This document shows, in pieces, positions 39,760-48,856 of a DNA stretch of 64,000 bases. Origin of the DNA: Hymenobacter citatus (GTDB lineage Bacteria > Bacteroidota > Bacteroidia > Cytophagales > Hymenobacteraceae); assembly GCF_014333615.1 (NCBI RefSeq), contig NZ_JACSCY010000003.1, forward strand, positions 430,037 to 494,036. Reading direction: 5' to 3'. The position numbers and the translations under genes were made by a program. How positions within the stretch are numbered: the stretch's first letter is position 1; every line of letters starts with the position of its first letter. Under the pieces are notes generated by a model. It was not told the origin of the DNA, made no database searches, and saw nothing but the letters and a program-made list of their open reading frames with translations.

Positions 39760-41499
39760 TTACGTGTACCAACGTCGGAAGTAAACCGAAAATGTAGAGC
39801 CAACGCCAACTTCGCTCTGCACTTCGATGCGTCCGCCGGCATTCTCCATAATTTTTTTCACCATATACAGCCCAATGCCACTACCCTCCACGTGGGTATG
39901 GAATCGCTCGAACATGGCAAATAGCTTGTGCTGATGAGTAGCCAGGTTCAGGCCCAGCCCATTGTCTTGCACCGCTAGCTTGAGGTACTCGCTAGTGGCT
40001 TCGCACCAGATACGCACCTGCGGCACTCGGTCCGGCGCCCGGTACTTGAAGGCATTGCTCAGCAGATTATAGACAACACTACGAAGGTTTTTTTCTGAAA
40101 ACAGCACCGCCGGGCAATCTGCTACGGCTACTTCTAGCTGCACGCCCAGCTCCTGCATCAGTGGGGCCAGGTCCAGGCATACATCCTGAATAGTAGTGCC
40201 CAACGACAGCCAGGCCGTGGGCGCCGCGTATTCTTTCTGCAACTTGGTGACTTCCGTAAGGTGGTCGAGCGTGCGCTTAAACCGGTCTACCGAGTCCTGC
40301 ATCATCGTCAGCAGAACGGCTACTGACTGCTCTGGTTGGTTGGGGCCAGCGCTAGGTAGCTCTTCCAGAAGTGCGTGCAACAAGCCCTCAATGTTGCTGA
40401 TGGGCGCTTTCAGATCGTGCGAGGCCGTGTAGATAAAATTATCCAGGTCGATGTTGGCGCGTTGTAGCTGGGCGTTGTTTTCCTGCAATTGCTTCTGTGC
40501 CTGATCAATACGCACCTGGGTCATCTTCTGCTCGTGAATATCCGTGCAGGTGCCAATCCACTGCATCAGCTCCCCGCGCTCGTTGTAGGAGGGTAGGGCG
40601 CGACTGAGCATCCACCGGTAGTTGCCCGCATGGTTGCGCAGGCGAAATTCCGCTTCAAATACGTGGTTGGTTTCCAGGCTTTGCTGCCACCGCGCGGCGG
40701 CAGCATCCCTGTCGGCCGGGTGTTGGTAGTTGTACCACCACACCTGTTCCGGCTGGCCACCGCTCTGCCCTATGTAGTCAAACCAGCGGCGGTTGAAGTA
40801 AGTCGTAACGCCCTGCGGATTGGCCGTCCAGGCAATTTGCGGAATACCTTCCAGCAGGCGGCTCACCTCGGCGGCGGCCTGCTCGATGCGCTGCTGGGCG
40901 GCTTCCTGGATTTTCAGCGCTTGCTGCTGCCTGCTGATTTCGGCATTTTGCTCGGCTACCAGTGCCTGAATAGCTTTGATTTCGTGCTGGGCCGACAAAT
41001 CGGTCAGGATGCACGCCAACACCAGCCCACCGTTGAAATGCAACATATTGGCCGACAATGACAACGGCAATAGTTGCCCGGCCGGAGTGCGTAGCGGCAG
41101 CTCGCCTTTGCCTTTCCCAGCATCCCACCCCTTCGCCACTATAGCCTGCCAGGACGCTTGAAAATCCGTCGGCACGAAGGCAGCGAAGGTAGTGCCGATA
41201 ATGTCTTCCAACCCTTGCCGCAACAGCGTCGCCAGCGCCGCATTGCCATACAGAATCACGCCTTCCTGGCTGAGCAGCATGGCGCCCTCATTCATCTGCT
41301 CAATCAGCGTGCGGTAACCCTGGTCGGCCCCTTCCAGCGTGAAGATGCGCGGCCCGTCGGCCCCCTGAATGGCCAGGGCATCTACGGCACCCGTGCGCAC
41401 CGCCGAAATGAGGTCTTCTGCCTCCTGCAAGCGCAGGCGCAACTCCTCGTTTTCGCTTTTCAGCGCCGTTACGTTCACCTCAGGCTCAGGCATTTTCAT
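39760..41499 (-). CDS. PAS-domain sensor histidine kinase of the Kai operon
   Basis: A 579-residue cytoplasmic kinase without transmembrane segment. An N-terminal coiled coil (10-35) leads into a PAS domain (about 60-170), a second coiled coil (about 180-212) and a second PAS/PAC domain (213-325, WMLSRALPSYNERGEL). HisKA has the phospho-His361 in ASHDLKAPI. HATPase_c has an N box at 471-486, G1 DNGLGL (512-517) and G2 GSGIGL (539-544). It overlaps the second kaiB by 14 bases, so the two are co-translated. The position suggests it reads the KaiB/KaiC state, as SasA does in cyanobacteria, but it has PAS domains and no KaiB-like sensor domain. Confidence 0.93.
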   Translation of the reverse strand: MKMPEPEVNVTALKSENEELRLRLQEAEDLISAVRTGAVDALAIQGADGPRIFTLEGADQGYRTLIEQMNEGAMLLSQEGVILYGNAALATLLRQGLEDIIGTTFAAFVPTDFQASWQAIVAKGWDAGKGKGELPLRTPAGQLLPLSLSANMLHFNGGLVLACILTDLSAQHEIKAIQALVAEQNAEISRQQQALKIQEAAQQRIEQAAAEVSRLLEGIPQIAWTANPQGVTTYFNRRWFDYIGQSGGQPEQVWWYNYQHPADRDAAAARWQQSLETNHVFEAEFRLRNHAGNYRWMLSRALPSYNERGELMQWIGTCTDIHEQKMTQVRIDQAQKQLQENNAQLQRANIDLDNFIYTASHDLKAPISNIEGLLHALLEELPSAGPNQPEQSVAVLLTMMQDSVDRFKRTLDHLTEVTKLQKEYAAPTAWLSLGTTIQDVCLDLAPLMQELGVQLEVAVADCPAVLFSEKNLRSVVYNLLSNAFKYRAPDRVPQVRIWCEATSEYLKLAVQDNGLGLNLATHQHKLFAMFERFHTHVEGSGIGLYMVKKIMENAGGRIEVQSEVGVGSTFSVYFRRWYT

Positions 41500-41815
41500 C
41501 GTCGGTTGCAGGGGGGGCGGGCAGGCCCAGCGCAGCTAGCACCACCGCCCGCTCCGATAAGTCGCCAATCAGGCGGCGAGCCGGCAAGGGGCGTTTGCGC
41601 ACCAGGGTAGGCGCCGCAATAATCTGCTCTTGCTTGGCCAGCAGCGGCTGCTGATAGATATCGATAATCTGTAGCTCGTAACGGCCCGCCAGGTATTGCT
41701 CGCAAATGCTTTTGAGGTTGCGCACGGCGCGGGTAGAGTTGGGCGTAGCTCCGGTAATGAACAGTTGAAAAACGTACTCGGCCTCGGCAAGCGTCGGCGG
41801 TTGGTCGGCCCCCAT
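41486..41815 (-). CDS. kaiB: KaiB-family protein, divergent second copy
   Basis: A 109-residue thioredoxin-like KaiB-family protein. The KaiB pattern is clear: VFQLFITGATPNSTRAVRNL, LQIIDIYQQPLLAKQEQI, IAAPTLVRKRPLPARRLIGDL. It lacks the typical KNPQLAE loop (QQPLLAK) and differs at the C-terminus. The residues matching cyanobacterial Gly89 and Asp91 are Ala and Gly (VLAALGLP). In cyanobacterial KaiB, changing these positions favours the fold-switched form that binds KaiC. The gene starts one base after the stop of the first kaiB and overlaps the kinase gene. Confidence 0.88.
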   Translation of the reverse strand: MGADQPPTLAEAEYVFQLFITGATPNSTRAVRNLKSICEQYLAGRYELQIIDIYQQPLLAKQEQIIAAPTLVRKRPLPARRLIGDLSERAVVLAALGLPAPPATDDENA

Positions 41816-41816
41816 G

Positions 41817-42113
41817 CTATTGCTCGGGGCTCTCCAGCGGCCGGATATCCAGCCCCACCAACACCCGCTCCTGGTTCGACAGGTCGCCGATAATGCGCCG
41901 AATGGGCGAGGGTACTTTGCGCACCAGGGTAGGGATGGCCAGAATCTGGTCGCCCTCTGCCAACTGCGGGTTTTTCAGTAAGTCAATCACTTCCAATTGA
42001 TAACGTCCTTTCAGGTACCGCTCGCAGTACTTCTGCAAATTACTCAGGGCAGTGACCGATTTAGCAGTCTGTCCGGCTACGTAAAGGCGCAGCTCCCAGG
42101 TTTCCTTCTCCAT
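41817..42113 (-). CDS. kaiB: KaiB, canonical copy
   Basis: A 98-residue KaiB closely matching the cyanobacterial protein ([53 protein letters not shown]). Gly and Asp at the fold-switch positions (89/91 in cyanobacteria) are retained. It would bind the KaiC CI ring and promote dephosphorylation. ATG 42113 is chosen; the frame is open upstream, but that part overlaps the end of kaiC and is not KaiB-like. It follows kaiC by 43 bases. Confidence 0.93.
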   Translation of the reverse strand: MEKETWELRLYVAGQTAKSVTALSNLQKYCERYLKGRYQLEVIDLLKNPQLAEGDQILAIPTLVRKVPSPIRRIIGDLSNQERVLVGLDIRPLESPEQ

Positions 42114-42156
42114 ACTGGGGGTAGTGGCAACAAGTGCATTTTCCACGGGTAACTGC

Positions 42157-43890
42157 TTACGGCTGATCGTCGGGCGAGGTGGAAATTCGTCCGATAGAAA
42201 GATTGGCAATGTGCTGCCGCCCCTTGTGCAGGGCTTCGCGGCGCGTAGATTCCTCATCGTTTATCTGTCGCAACTCCTCTTCTACCGACTCAAACTCGGT
42301 GCGCAGATTGGCGATGGTGGCTTCTAATACGCGGCGTTTGCGTTCTAGTTCGCGGTCTTTGCGGTCTAGCTCTTGCTGCCTAACAACGGCCTGCGCCTGC
42401 TCCTGCAATTCCTGCGTGAGGCGGCCGGCGCCGGTTACGATGCCGCTCGGGCCGATAATCACGTCGAGCAGCTGAATGCCATTGTCGGTCACTAGGAATT
42501 CGCGCACCTGGTTGGAGTGGCCCATCCCGCGCGATTTCAGGATGCTTAGCCCCCGGTTTCGTTCGCCTATGCCTTCCAGGTCGCGCACGTTAATCCACGT
42601 ATCTACCAGCGACGATACGCCTTCTTCCGTCATCTCGCTCTGCCCGTTGCGGGGGCTGGTGAGGGCCGTAAACAGCGCCGTAATGCCCTGTACCTTCAGG
42701 TAGTCGATCAGGCGCGTAAGCATACTGCGCACCTCCGACAGACTGCCCACCGATATCAGATTGGTAATGGGGTCGATGACCACCGTTTGGGGCTGGTGCT
42801 TGTTAATGAGCTGGTGAATGGTGACTAAGTGCCGCTCCAAGCCGTTGAGGGTAGGCCGTGAGGCTTCAATAGTCAACAGCCCCTGCTCCAAAAAGGGCTG
42901 CAAGTCCAGGCCCACAGACAGCATATTGCGCACCAATTGCCTTGGCGACTCCTCAAAGGCAAACAGCAAGCATTTCTCGCCCCGGCGACAGGCTTCGGCA
43001 GCGAAGGCGGCGGCCAGCGTGGTTTTGGCTGTGCCGGCTGTGCCGGTTATTAGCACGCTGCTGCCACGGTAAAAGCCACCCCGCCCAAACATCTCGTCCA
43101 GCGCCGGCACCCCCGACGACACAATGTCGTTGGATACCTCGTGCTGCAAGTTTAGCGAGGTGATGGGTAGCACCGAGAAGCCTTCTCCGGTGATGAGGTA
43201 GGGATATTCGTTGGTGCCGTGGGTGCTGCCGCGGTATTTCACGATGCGCAGGCGGCGGGTGGTAATCTGGTCGATGACGCGGTTGTCGAGCAAAATCACG
43301 CAGTCCGACACGTATTCTTCCAGGCCCTGGCGCGTGAGCGTGCCCTCCCCCCGCTCGGCGGTGATGATGGTGGTCACGCCTTTGTCCTTCAGCCAACGAA
43401 ACAGCCGCCGAATCTCGGAGCGCAGCACCGCCTCGTTGGGAAAGCCCGAAAACAGCGCCTCCACCGTGTCCAGCACTACGCGCTTGGCCCCAATGGAGTC
43501 GATGGCGTAGCCCAGGCGGATAAACAGGCCTTCGAGGTCGTACTCGCCGGTTTCCTCAATCTCGGAGCGGTCGACGTGCACGTGGTCGAGGCGCAGCTTT
43601 TTGTCGGCCTGCATCTTGGGTAGGTCGAAGCCCAGCGACGCCACGTTAGCCGACAGCTCGGCGGCAGTTTCCTCAAAGGTCATCAGCACGCCGGGCTCGT
43701 TGTAGTCGAGCACACCACGCACCAGGAACTCAATAGCCATCAGGGTTTTGCCGCAGCCGGCGCTACCGCACACCAGCGTAGGCCGTCCCTTGGGCAAGCC
43801 GCCTTCGGTAATTTCATCCAGACCGTCGATGCCGGTCAGGGACTTGGGGAGGGTAGGCAACGCCGGCGCAAACGCACTATTCTCTCGCAT
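42157..43890 (-). CDS. kaiC: KaiC ATPase/autokinase
   Basis: A 577-residue double-RecA ATPase. CI has Walker A GSAGCGKT (42-49) and catalytic Glu pair in TFEE (71-74). CII has Walker A GTAGTAKT (283-290, Ala in place of the usual Gly before Lys) and AFEE (311-314). The phosphosite pair aligned to Ser431/Thr432 of cyanobacterial KaiC is Ser426-Ser427 ([11 protein letters not shown], with Thr421). A ~70-residue C-terminal coiled-coil extension (about 490-555) replaces the KaiA-binding tail. There is no kaiA nearby. Start ATG 43890. It heads the operon kaiC-kaiB-kaiB-kinase-receiver. Confidence 0.95.
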   Translation of the reverse strand: MRENSAFAPALPTLPKSLTGIDGLDEITEGGLPKGRPTLVCGSAGCGKTLMAIEFLVRGVLDYNEPGVLMTFEETAAELSANVASLGFDLPKMQADKKLRLDHVHVDRSEIEETGEYDLEGLFIRLGYAIDSIGAKRVVLDTVEALFSGFPNEAVLRSEIRRLFRWLKDKGVTTIITAERGEGTLTRQGLEEYVSDCVILLDNRVIDQITTRRLRIVKYRGSTHGTNEYPYLITGEGFSVLPITSLNLQHEVSNDIVSSGVPALDEMFGRGGFYRGSSVLITGTAGTAKTTLAAAFAAEACRRGEKCLLFAFEESPRQLVRNMLSVGLDLQPFLEQGLLTIEASRPTLNGLERHLVTIHQLINKHQPQTVVIDPITNLISVGSLSEVRSMLTRLIDYLKVQGITALFTALTSPRNGQSEMTEEGVSSLVDTWINVRDLEGIGERNRGLSILKSRGMGHSNQVREFLVTDNGIQLLDVIIGPSGIVTGAGRLTQELQEQAQAVVRQQELDRKDRELERKRRVLEATIANLRTEFESVEEELRQINDEESTRREALHKGRQHIANLSIGRISTSPDDQP

Positions 43891-44032
43891 GAAAGTAAAT
43901 TTCGAACATAGATATCCAGCACAAGATACGCTTGTTCGCGGACAACGACCCAGCTCGCGCTGCAAGTTCCGCTGGGCAGGAAAGGGGGTTCCTACGGCTC
44001 AACCAAACCGGTGCTACGTCCGTTTGGCAGGT

Positions 44033-44488
44033 ATGCACCTTCTCCTCCGCACCCGTGTGGCGCAGCCGCCCGCCCGCGTACTGTCCGGCTTCGACCGTAC
44101 ATTGTTCGTGGCCCTGGCGCCTCCCTTTCCCAAGTTGCACCTGCTCCGCTTCGACGGTAGCCGCCCCGGCGACCGGGTGGAGATTGAGTTGGCCGTGGGG
44201 CCGAAGCGCTGGCGCTGGACTAGCCTCATCACCGAAGCTGGCCAACTGCCCGATGGCAGCCAGTATTTCATAGATGAAGGCCAGCAGCTGCCCGCCCCGC
44301 TGCGCTACTGGCGCCATCGCCACCTTATAGAGCCCAATCCTCGCGGTTTGGGCAGCGTGATTGTAGAGGACATCACCTACCGCACCGGCTCGCGGGTGCT
44401 GGATGTGCTGCTCTACCCCGCCATGTGGGCGCAGTTTGCCTACCGTCGGCCGGTATACCGACGCGTGTTTGGCCGGCCCCAAGGGTAG
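44033..44488 (+). CDS. SRPBCC-family ligand-binding protein
   Basis: A 151-residue protein of the START/SRPBCC fold (Bacteroidota cell-division-inhibitor-like group). Pattern: MHLLLRTRVAQPPARVLSGFD, LFVALAPPFPKLHLLRFDGSRPGD, WTSLITEAGQLPDGSQYFIDEG, YWRHRHLIEPN, and a C-terminal LLYPAMWAQFAYRRPVYRRVF. No membrane segment; binds an unknown hydrophobic ligand. It is divergent from the Kai operon (142-base gap). ATG 44033 is chosen; a longer frame upstream overlaps kaiC antisense and is rejected. Confidence 0.82.
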   Translation: MHLLLRTRVAQPPARVLSGFDRTLFVALAPPFPKLHLLRFDGSRPGDRVEIELAVGPKRWRWTSLITEAGQLPDGSQYFIDEGQQLPAPLRYWRHRHLIEPNPRGLGSVIVEDITYRTGSRVLDVLLYPAMWAQFAYRRPVYRRVFGRPQG

Positions 44489-44545
44489 GCACCCTGTTAT
44501 TTCGCATGCGCCATCTTGCCGACGCTGCCGTATACGCCTGAACCG

Positions 44546-44553
44546 TACGTTTC
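44546..44553 (+). promoter_or_regulatory. Near-consensus -7 element (TACGTTTC)
   Basis: Matches TAnnTTTG at seven of eight positions, 25 bases before the small lipoprotein gene at 44578. Confidence 0.35.
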
Positions 44554-44577
44554 TTCGCCCGTCAACTGTCTATTCTA

Positions 44578-45111
44578 ATGCCGATTGCTACCCTCCGCCG
44601 CCTGCGGCTGCTTCCTTCTTTGCTTGTCGGTTTCGTGCTGCTCACCTTGGCAGCGGGCTGCCAGAGCGCCCGGCCTACCCCCACAGCCTACCAAGTGCGG
44701 CTAACCCAGCCAGCCGTAGCCCTGGCCCCTACCCCACCCACGCTTGCCCCCACGGCCGAAACGCCCATAGCCGCAGCGGAGCCGGTAGCAACTGATACGC
44801 CGCCCAAGCCTCGTGCTAAGGTGCGCACATCACACCAAGCAATGCGGGCTACCGTCCCGACAGCTGCTACCAAACGCTTGCCGCAGCGCCTACTGCGCGC
44901 GGTGCAACACACCGCCAAGCATTCGGCAGGCGTGGTGCACCCCAACACAGCCGAAGTTGGCCTGGGCACCACCGTGCTAGGCGTGCTGGGGTTGATTGTA
45001 GCTCCCATTGCGCTGATTGGTCTGTTGATCTGGGGCGGGCTGGTGTGGACTATTCTGCTGGGCCTTGCCGCGTTGGCCGTACTGATAGCCTATATCGACC
45101 CGTATTGGTAG
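44578..45111 (+). CDS. Lipoprotein with two C-terminal membrane helices
   Basis: Encodes 177 residues. The signal (FVLLTLAAGCQSA, Cys28) looks like a lipobox. It is followed by a Pro/Thr/Ala-rich disordered linker (29-105) and two hydrophobic segments near the C-terminus (VLGVLGLIVAPIALIGLLIWG and VWTILLGLAALAVLIAYI). A lipid anchor plus two membrane helices is an unusual combination; it is probably held in the inner membrane. No family is recognised. Confidence 0.7.
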   Translation: MPIATLRRLRLLPSLLVGFVLLTLAAGCQSARPTPTAYQVRLTQPAVALAPTPPTLAPTAETPIAAAEPVATDTPPKPRAKVRTSHQAMRATVPTAATKRLPQRLLRAVQHTAKHSAGVVHPNTAEVGLGTTVLGVLGLIVAPIALIGLLIWGGLVWTILLGLAALAVLIAYIDPYW

Positions 45112-45139
45112 GCGTGCGGCAGGAGCGGCCAGAACGAGT

Positions 45140-45147
45140 TATCTTTG
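45140..45147 (+). promoter_or_regulatory. -7 element of rRNA methyltransferase gene (TATCTTTG)
   Basis: Perfect TAnnTTTG, 24 bases before the ATG at 45172; supports the shorter start of that gene. Confidence 0.5.
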
Positions 45148-45171
45148 TGGTCCACTTGCTTGTTTCAGCCC

Positions 45172-46362
45172 ATGACTCCTGCTACCATCACGCTCAAACC
45201 CGGAAAAGACCAATCCTTGCGCCGCCGCCACCCGTGGGTGTTTTCGGGGGCCATTGCCCGCTTGCAGGGTGAGGTAGTGGAAGGTGAGGCCGTGACGGTG
45301 CTGGCCCACACTGGCGAGGTGCTGGGGGTAGGGCACTACGCGCCCGGCTCCATTGCCGTGCGGATGCTGGATTTTGGGCCGGATGCCCAACTACCGGAAG
45401 CTGCGTTTTGGGAAGAAAAGCTGCGCAATGCCTACCAGCTGCGGCAAGGCTTAGCTCTAACCGGGCAAGGCAACACAAACGTCTACCGCCTCGCCCACGC
45501 TGAGGGCGACGGCCTCCCCGGCCTGATTATCGACGTGTATGGCGACGTGGCCGTGGTGCAGGCGCACAGCGCCGGTATGTATCGTGCCCGGCCGCACATT
45601 GCAGCTGCTTTGCAAGCGGTGGTGCCCGGTTTGCGGGCTGTATATGATAAAAGTGCCGAAACCGTGCCCGCCAAGGCCGCGCCCGGCGCGCAAAACGGCT
45701 ACCTATTCGGCGAAAGCAGCGGACAGGAGCATATCGTGCACGAGAACGGTCACCGCTTTGTGATAGACTGGGAAACGGGCCAGAAAACCGGCTTCTTCAT
45801 CGACCAGCGCGACAACCGCAGCCTGCTGGCCCGCTACGCTCCTGGCCGGCGCGTGCTGAACACGTTTTGCTATACCGGAGGCTTCTCGGTATATGCCCTA
45901 GAAGCTGGCGCCGAGCTGGTGCACTCCGTCGATTCCAGCAAGAAAGCCATTGAGCTAACTGAGCGCAACGCGGCTCTTACCCCGCACGCCGACCGCCACG
46001 AGGCCTACGCCCAGGACGTGTTTTCGTTCCTGAAAGACCGCCACAACCAGTACGACCTTATCGTGCTCGATCCGCCGGCCTTTGCCAAGCACCTCTCGGC
46101 CCGCCACAATGCCCTGATGGGCTACAAGCGCCTGAACGTGGCCGGCATCAAGCAGATTGCGCCGGGTGGGCTGCTGTTCACCTTCAGCTGCTCGCAGGTA
46201 GTAAGCATGGAGCTGTTTGAAGGGGCCATCATGGCCGCAGCCATCGAAGCCGGGCGGCCAGCGCGTATTCTGCACCGCCTCACCCAGCCCGCCGACCACC
46301 CCGTGAGCTTATTCCACCCAGAAGGCGAATATTTGAAGGGGCTGGTGCTGGCCGTGGAGTAG
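45172..46362 (+). CDS. rlmI: RlmI-like 23S rRNA cytosine-C5 methyltransferase
   Basis: A 396-residue cytoplasmic enzyme. An N-terminal PUA-type RNA-binding domain (TLKPGKDQSLRRRHPWVFSGAI) is followed by a linker domain (YRLAHAEGDGLPGLIIDVYGD) and a Rossmann methyltransferase domain with GQKTGFFIDQRDNR, VLNTFCYTGGFSVYALEAGA and catalytic-site DLIVLDPPAFAK and TFSCSQVVS. This is the RlmI/RsmB-like COG1092 layout; RlmI makes m5C1962 in 23S rRNA. The exact target here is inferred. ATG 45172 is chosen. Confidence 0.88.
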   Translation: MTPATITLKPGKDQSLRRRHPWVFSGAIARLQGEVVEGEAVTVLAHTGEVLGVGHYAPGSIAVRMLDFGPDAQLPEAAFWEEKLRNAYQLRQGLALTGQGNTNVYRLAHAEGDGLPGLIIDVYGDVAVVQAHSAGMYRARPHIAAALQAVVPGLRAVYDKSAETVPAKAAPGAQNGYLFGESSGQEHIVHENGHRFVIDWETGQKTGFFIDQRDNRSLLARYAPGRRVLNTFCYTGGFSVYALEAGAELVHSVDSSKKAIELTERNAALTPHADRHEAYAQDVFSFLKDRHNQYDLIVLDPPAFAKHLSARHNALMGYKRLNVAGIKQIAPGGLLFTFSCSQVVSMELFEGAIMAAAIEAGRPARILHRLTQPADHPVSLFHPEGEYLKGLVLAVE

Positions 46363-46460
46363 AACGGCGGAAAAATGAGCATTTGGAGGTGGATGAGTGA
46401 CACAAGTTCGGCCCACTATGGTCAAACTCCTCTCCACTACACGGCTCCTCCTACCCTACG

Positions 46461-47114
46461 CTACCGCCTGGCAAACGGAAAATAGCGCAGCCCTTCTTCC
46501 ATTAGCCGCTCCGTGATGCCGCCTACCGTTGAGTAGCCCACAAACGTAGTGCCCCGGTTGTTGTACTTCCAGAGCAATTGCCCGCGTTGGTCGTAGAGCG
46601 CTAGGTCGAGCATCACTTCATTGTATGAAGACACGGTGGGCGCAGTGCTGGTTGTGGTAGTAGCCGCAGGGCTTTGTACCGAAACAGTAGATGCCGCTAC
46701 TGCTTGCAGCCGTTGCGTGCGGTACAGCCGGGCCACTAAGATCGACTCAACCCCGAATCGTTGGGCCAGTGAGCCAAATGACAACAGCGAATCGGCGGGC
46801 AACTGCCGGCGTTCTACATTGCGGATAGTCAGTTGCTTATTGCGCCCGTGTTGCAATAGAGTGGCAAAGAGCATTTCCTGCAACATCGACTCCTCACCAG
46901 ATGTAGTGGCATGTGCGTAATTTCGGTTGCCGGGCACATCGTCTATCACCGAAACCAGTTCCAGGGGCACAATGGCAACCGAACGCGGCCGTTGCTGGGA
47001 TTGATGCGTTGCTGGACTAGTATATAAACGCGCAGGCATACTACACCCCGCCAAGAACAGAAAACCTAAATACACTGTTACACGAGGCCACTGTCGCTTG
47101 AATAAGGTAAACAT
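46461..47114 (-). CDS. Hypothetical lipoprotein
   Basis: Encodes 217 residues. Lipoprotein signal VYLGFLFLAGCSMPARL (Cys24), then a mixed alpha/beta domain with SVAIVPLELVSVIDDVPGN and a sequence LLSFGSLAQRFGVESILVARLYR that resembles the N-terminal part of CsgG/DUF4136-like lipoproteins. The middle has a Ser/Thr run (AATTTTSTAPTVSS). Probably anchored in the outer membrane, periplasmic side; function unknown. ATG 47114 gives the right signal peptide. Divergent from crtD. Confidence 0.72.
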   Translation of the reverse strand: MFTLFKRQWPRVTVYLGFLFLAGCSMPARLYTSPATHQSQQRPRSVAIVPLELVSVIDDVPGNRNYAHATTSGEESMLQEMLFATLLQHGRNKQLTIRNVERRQLPADSLLSFGSLAQRFGVESILVARLYRTQRLQAVAASTVSVQSPAATTTTSTAPTVSSYNEVMLDLALYDQRGQLLWKYNNRGTTFVGYSTVGGITERLMEEGLRYFPFARR

Positions 47115-47228
47115 AGAGAAGGTATAAGAGTAGAAAAATGATGTTATATATTCAAAATCTACTATCATGCCATATTATCTGTAGCACTGATTTTTGACAC
47201 CTTGCCCACTCCCTCACACAATAATAAA

Positions 47229-48710
47229 ATGCCAGGGTCTCCCGCCCTCATCATCGGTGCCGGTATTGCTGGTATCGCCACGGCCGTGCGCTTGGCAGTA
47301 GCCGGGCACCCCGTAACGGTGCTGGAAGCCCAGGAATCCTTTGGGGGGAAAATGCACCAGCTGACGCTGCCGGGCGGCTACCGCTTTGATGGGGGGCCGT
47401 CGCTGTTTACCCTACCCCACTTGGTAGATGAGTTGTTCCGGCTGGCTGGGCGCAATCCGCAGGACTATTTTCGCTACGAGCGCCTCGACCCCATCACGCA
47501 CTACTTCTTCGCCGATAACACCCGCGTAACGGCCTGGGCCGACGAGGAAAAGTTTGCGCAGGAGGTAGAAACGAAGCTCGGTACACCCGCCGCTGAGATA
47601 CGTCAATTTTTGACCCAGAGCGGCCACTCCTACCGCGCCACTGAAGGCACCTTTCTGCACAAGTCGTTGCATAAGGCCAGCACGTACCTCAGCCCCGAGG
47701 TGCTGAAAGCCGTGGCCGCCCTACCCCAGCTGGGCCTGCTCAGCACCATGCACCAGCGCCATACCCGCGCTTTCCCAAACGACCTGCGCCTGGTACAGCT
47801 CTTCGACCGATTTGCTACCTACAACGGCTCTGACCCTTACCAAGCCCCGGCTACCCTCTCTCTGATTCCGCACCTGGAGCACGGCATTGGCGCCTACTAT
47901 CCCGAGGGTGGCATCTACGCCATTGCCCAAAGCCTGGTGCGCCTGGCTGAGGAGCTGGGCGTGCAGTTTCGCTACAACGAGCCAGTGGAAGAAATTCTGG
48001 TGGAAAACGGCCGCATAACCGGTGTACGCACAGCGCAGGACCAATACCGCGCACCTTTGGTAGTCAGCAATATGGATGTGGTGCCTACCTACCGCAAGCT
48101 GCTACCCACGCAGCCCGCACCAGAGCGCACGCTTGGGCAGCCCCGTTCTTCCTCGGCGCTTATCTTCTATTGGGGGGTAGGCGCGGAGTTTCCTGAGCTG
48201 GGCGTACACAACATCTTTTTCTCCCGGGATTATAAGCAGGAGTTCGACGCCATCTTCCAGCAGAAAACCATCAGCCCCGACCCGACCGTCTACGTCAACA
48301 TCACCTCCAAAAAAACACCCGACGACGCGCCCGCCGGCCACGAAAACTGGTTTGTGATGGTGAACGTGCCCCATGACCAGGGCCAGGACTGGCCCGCGCT
48401 GGTAGACCAAACCCGCGCCGCCGTGCTGGCCAAAGTAAGCCGGGCGCTGGGCCGCGACGTGGAGCCGCTGCTACGCGCCGAGCACGTGTGGGACCCGCCG
48501 GGCATTGCCCAGCGCACATCGTCGTTTGGGGGCGCTTTGTACGGTAGTTCCAGCAACAACATGCTGGCGGCCTTCTTGCGGCACCCCAACTTTGCGCGGC
48601 AGTTGCCAGGGCTGTATTTCTGCGGGGGCTCCGTGCATCCAGGGGGCGGCATCCCGCTGTGTCTACTCTCGGCACGCATTGTGGCCGATCTGGTCACTCA
48701 GGCCGGCTAA
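47229..48710 (+). CDS. crtD: Carotenoid desaturase, CrtD-like (CrtI superfamily)
   Basis: A 493-residue FAD enzyme. The dinucleotide motif ALIIGAGIAGIATAVRLAVAG lies at the start, SFGGKMHQLTLPGGYRFDGGPSLFTLP is typical of phytoene/carotenoid desaturases, and the C-terminal FAD motif is FCGGSVHPGGGIPLCLLSARIV. Its place before cruF and its Bacteroidota-type sequence suggest 1-hydroxycarotenoid 3,4-desaturase (CrtD) rather than phytoene desaturase (CrtI); the two are hard to separate without a tree. It would work with CruF and CrtY in flexixanthin-like pigment synthesis. ATG 47229 is used. Confidence 0.8.
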   Translation: MPGSPALIIGAGIAGIATAVRLAVAGHPVTVLEAQESFGGKMHQLTLPGGYRFDGGPSLFTLPHLVDELFRLAGRNPQDYFRYERLDPITHYFFADNTRVTAWADEEKFAQEVETKLGTPAAEIRQFLTQSGHSYRATEGTFLHKSLHKASTYLSPEVLKAVAALPQLGLLSTMHQRHTRAFPNDLRLVQLFDRFATYNGSDPYQAPATLSLIPHLEHGIGAYYPEGGIYAIAQSLVRLAEELGVQFRYNEPVEEILVENGRITGVRTAQDQYRAPLVVSNMDVVPTYRKLLPTQPAPERTLGQPRSSSALIFYWGVGAEFPELGVHNIFFSRDYKQEFDAIFQQKTISPDPTVYVNITSKKTPDDAPAGHENWFVMVNVPHDQGQDWPALVDQTRAAVLAKVSRALGRDVEPLLRAEHVWDPPGIAQRTSSFGGALYGSSSNNMLAAFLRHPNFARQLPGLYFCGGSVHPGGGIPLCLLSARIVADLVTQAG

Positions 48711-48856
48711 TCACAATCGGCGCGTAATTTTTTCCGGGGCGGTGGCTGGGCAAGCGGCCGCTACGCTCTATCTTCGGCGACTCAACCTTTGCTGACTGCC
48801 GGCCGTTTGCTTCTGATATTGTCGTTGTGCTACCCGCAACGGCTATTCCCTCTGTC

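Noticed and set aside
44033..44488. SRPBCC gene considered part of the Kai system
   Set aside because: It is divergent and its family is unrelated; position alone is not enough.
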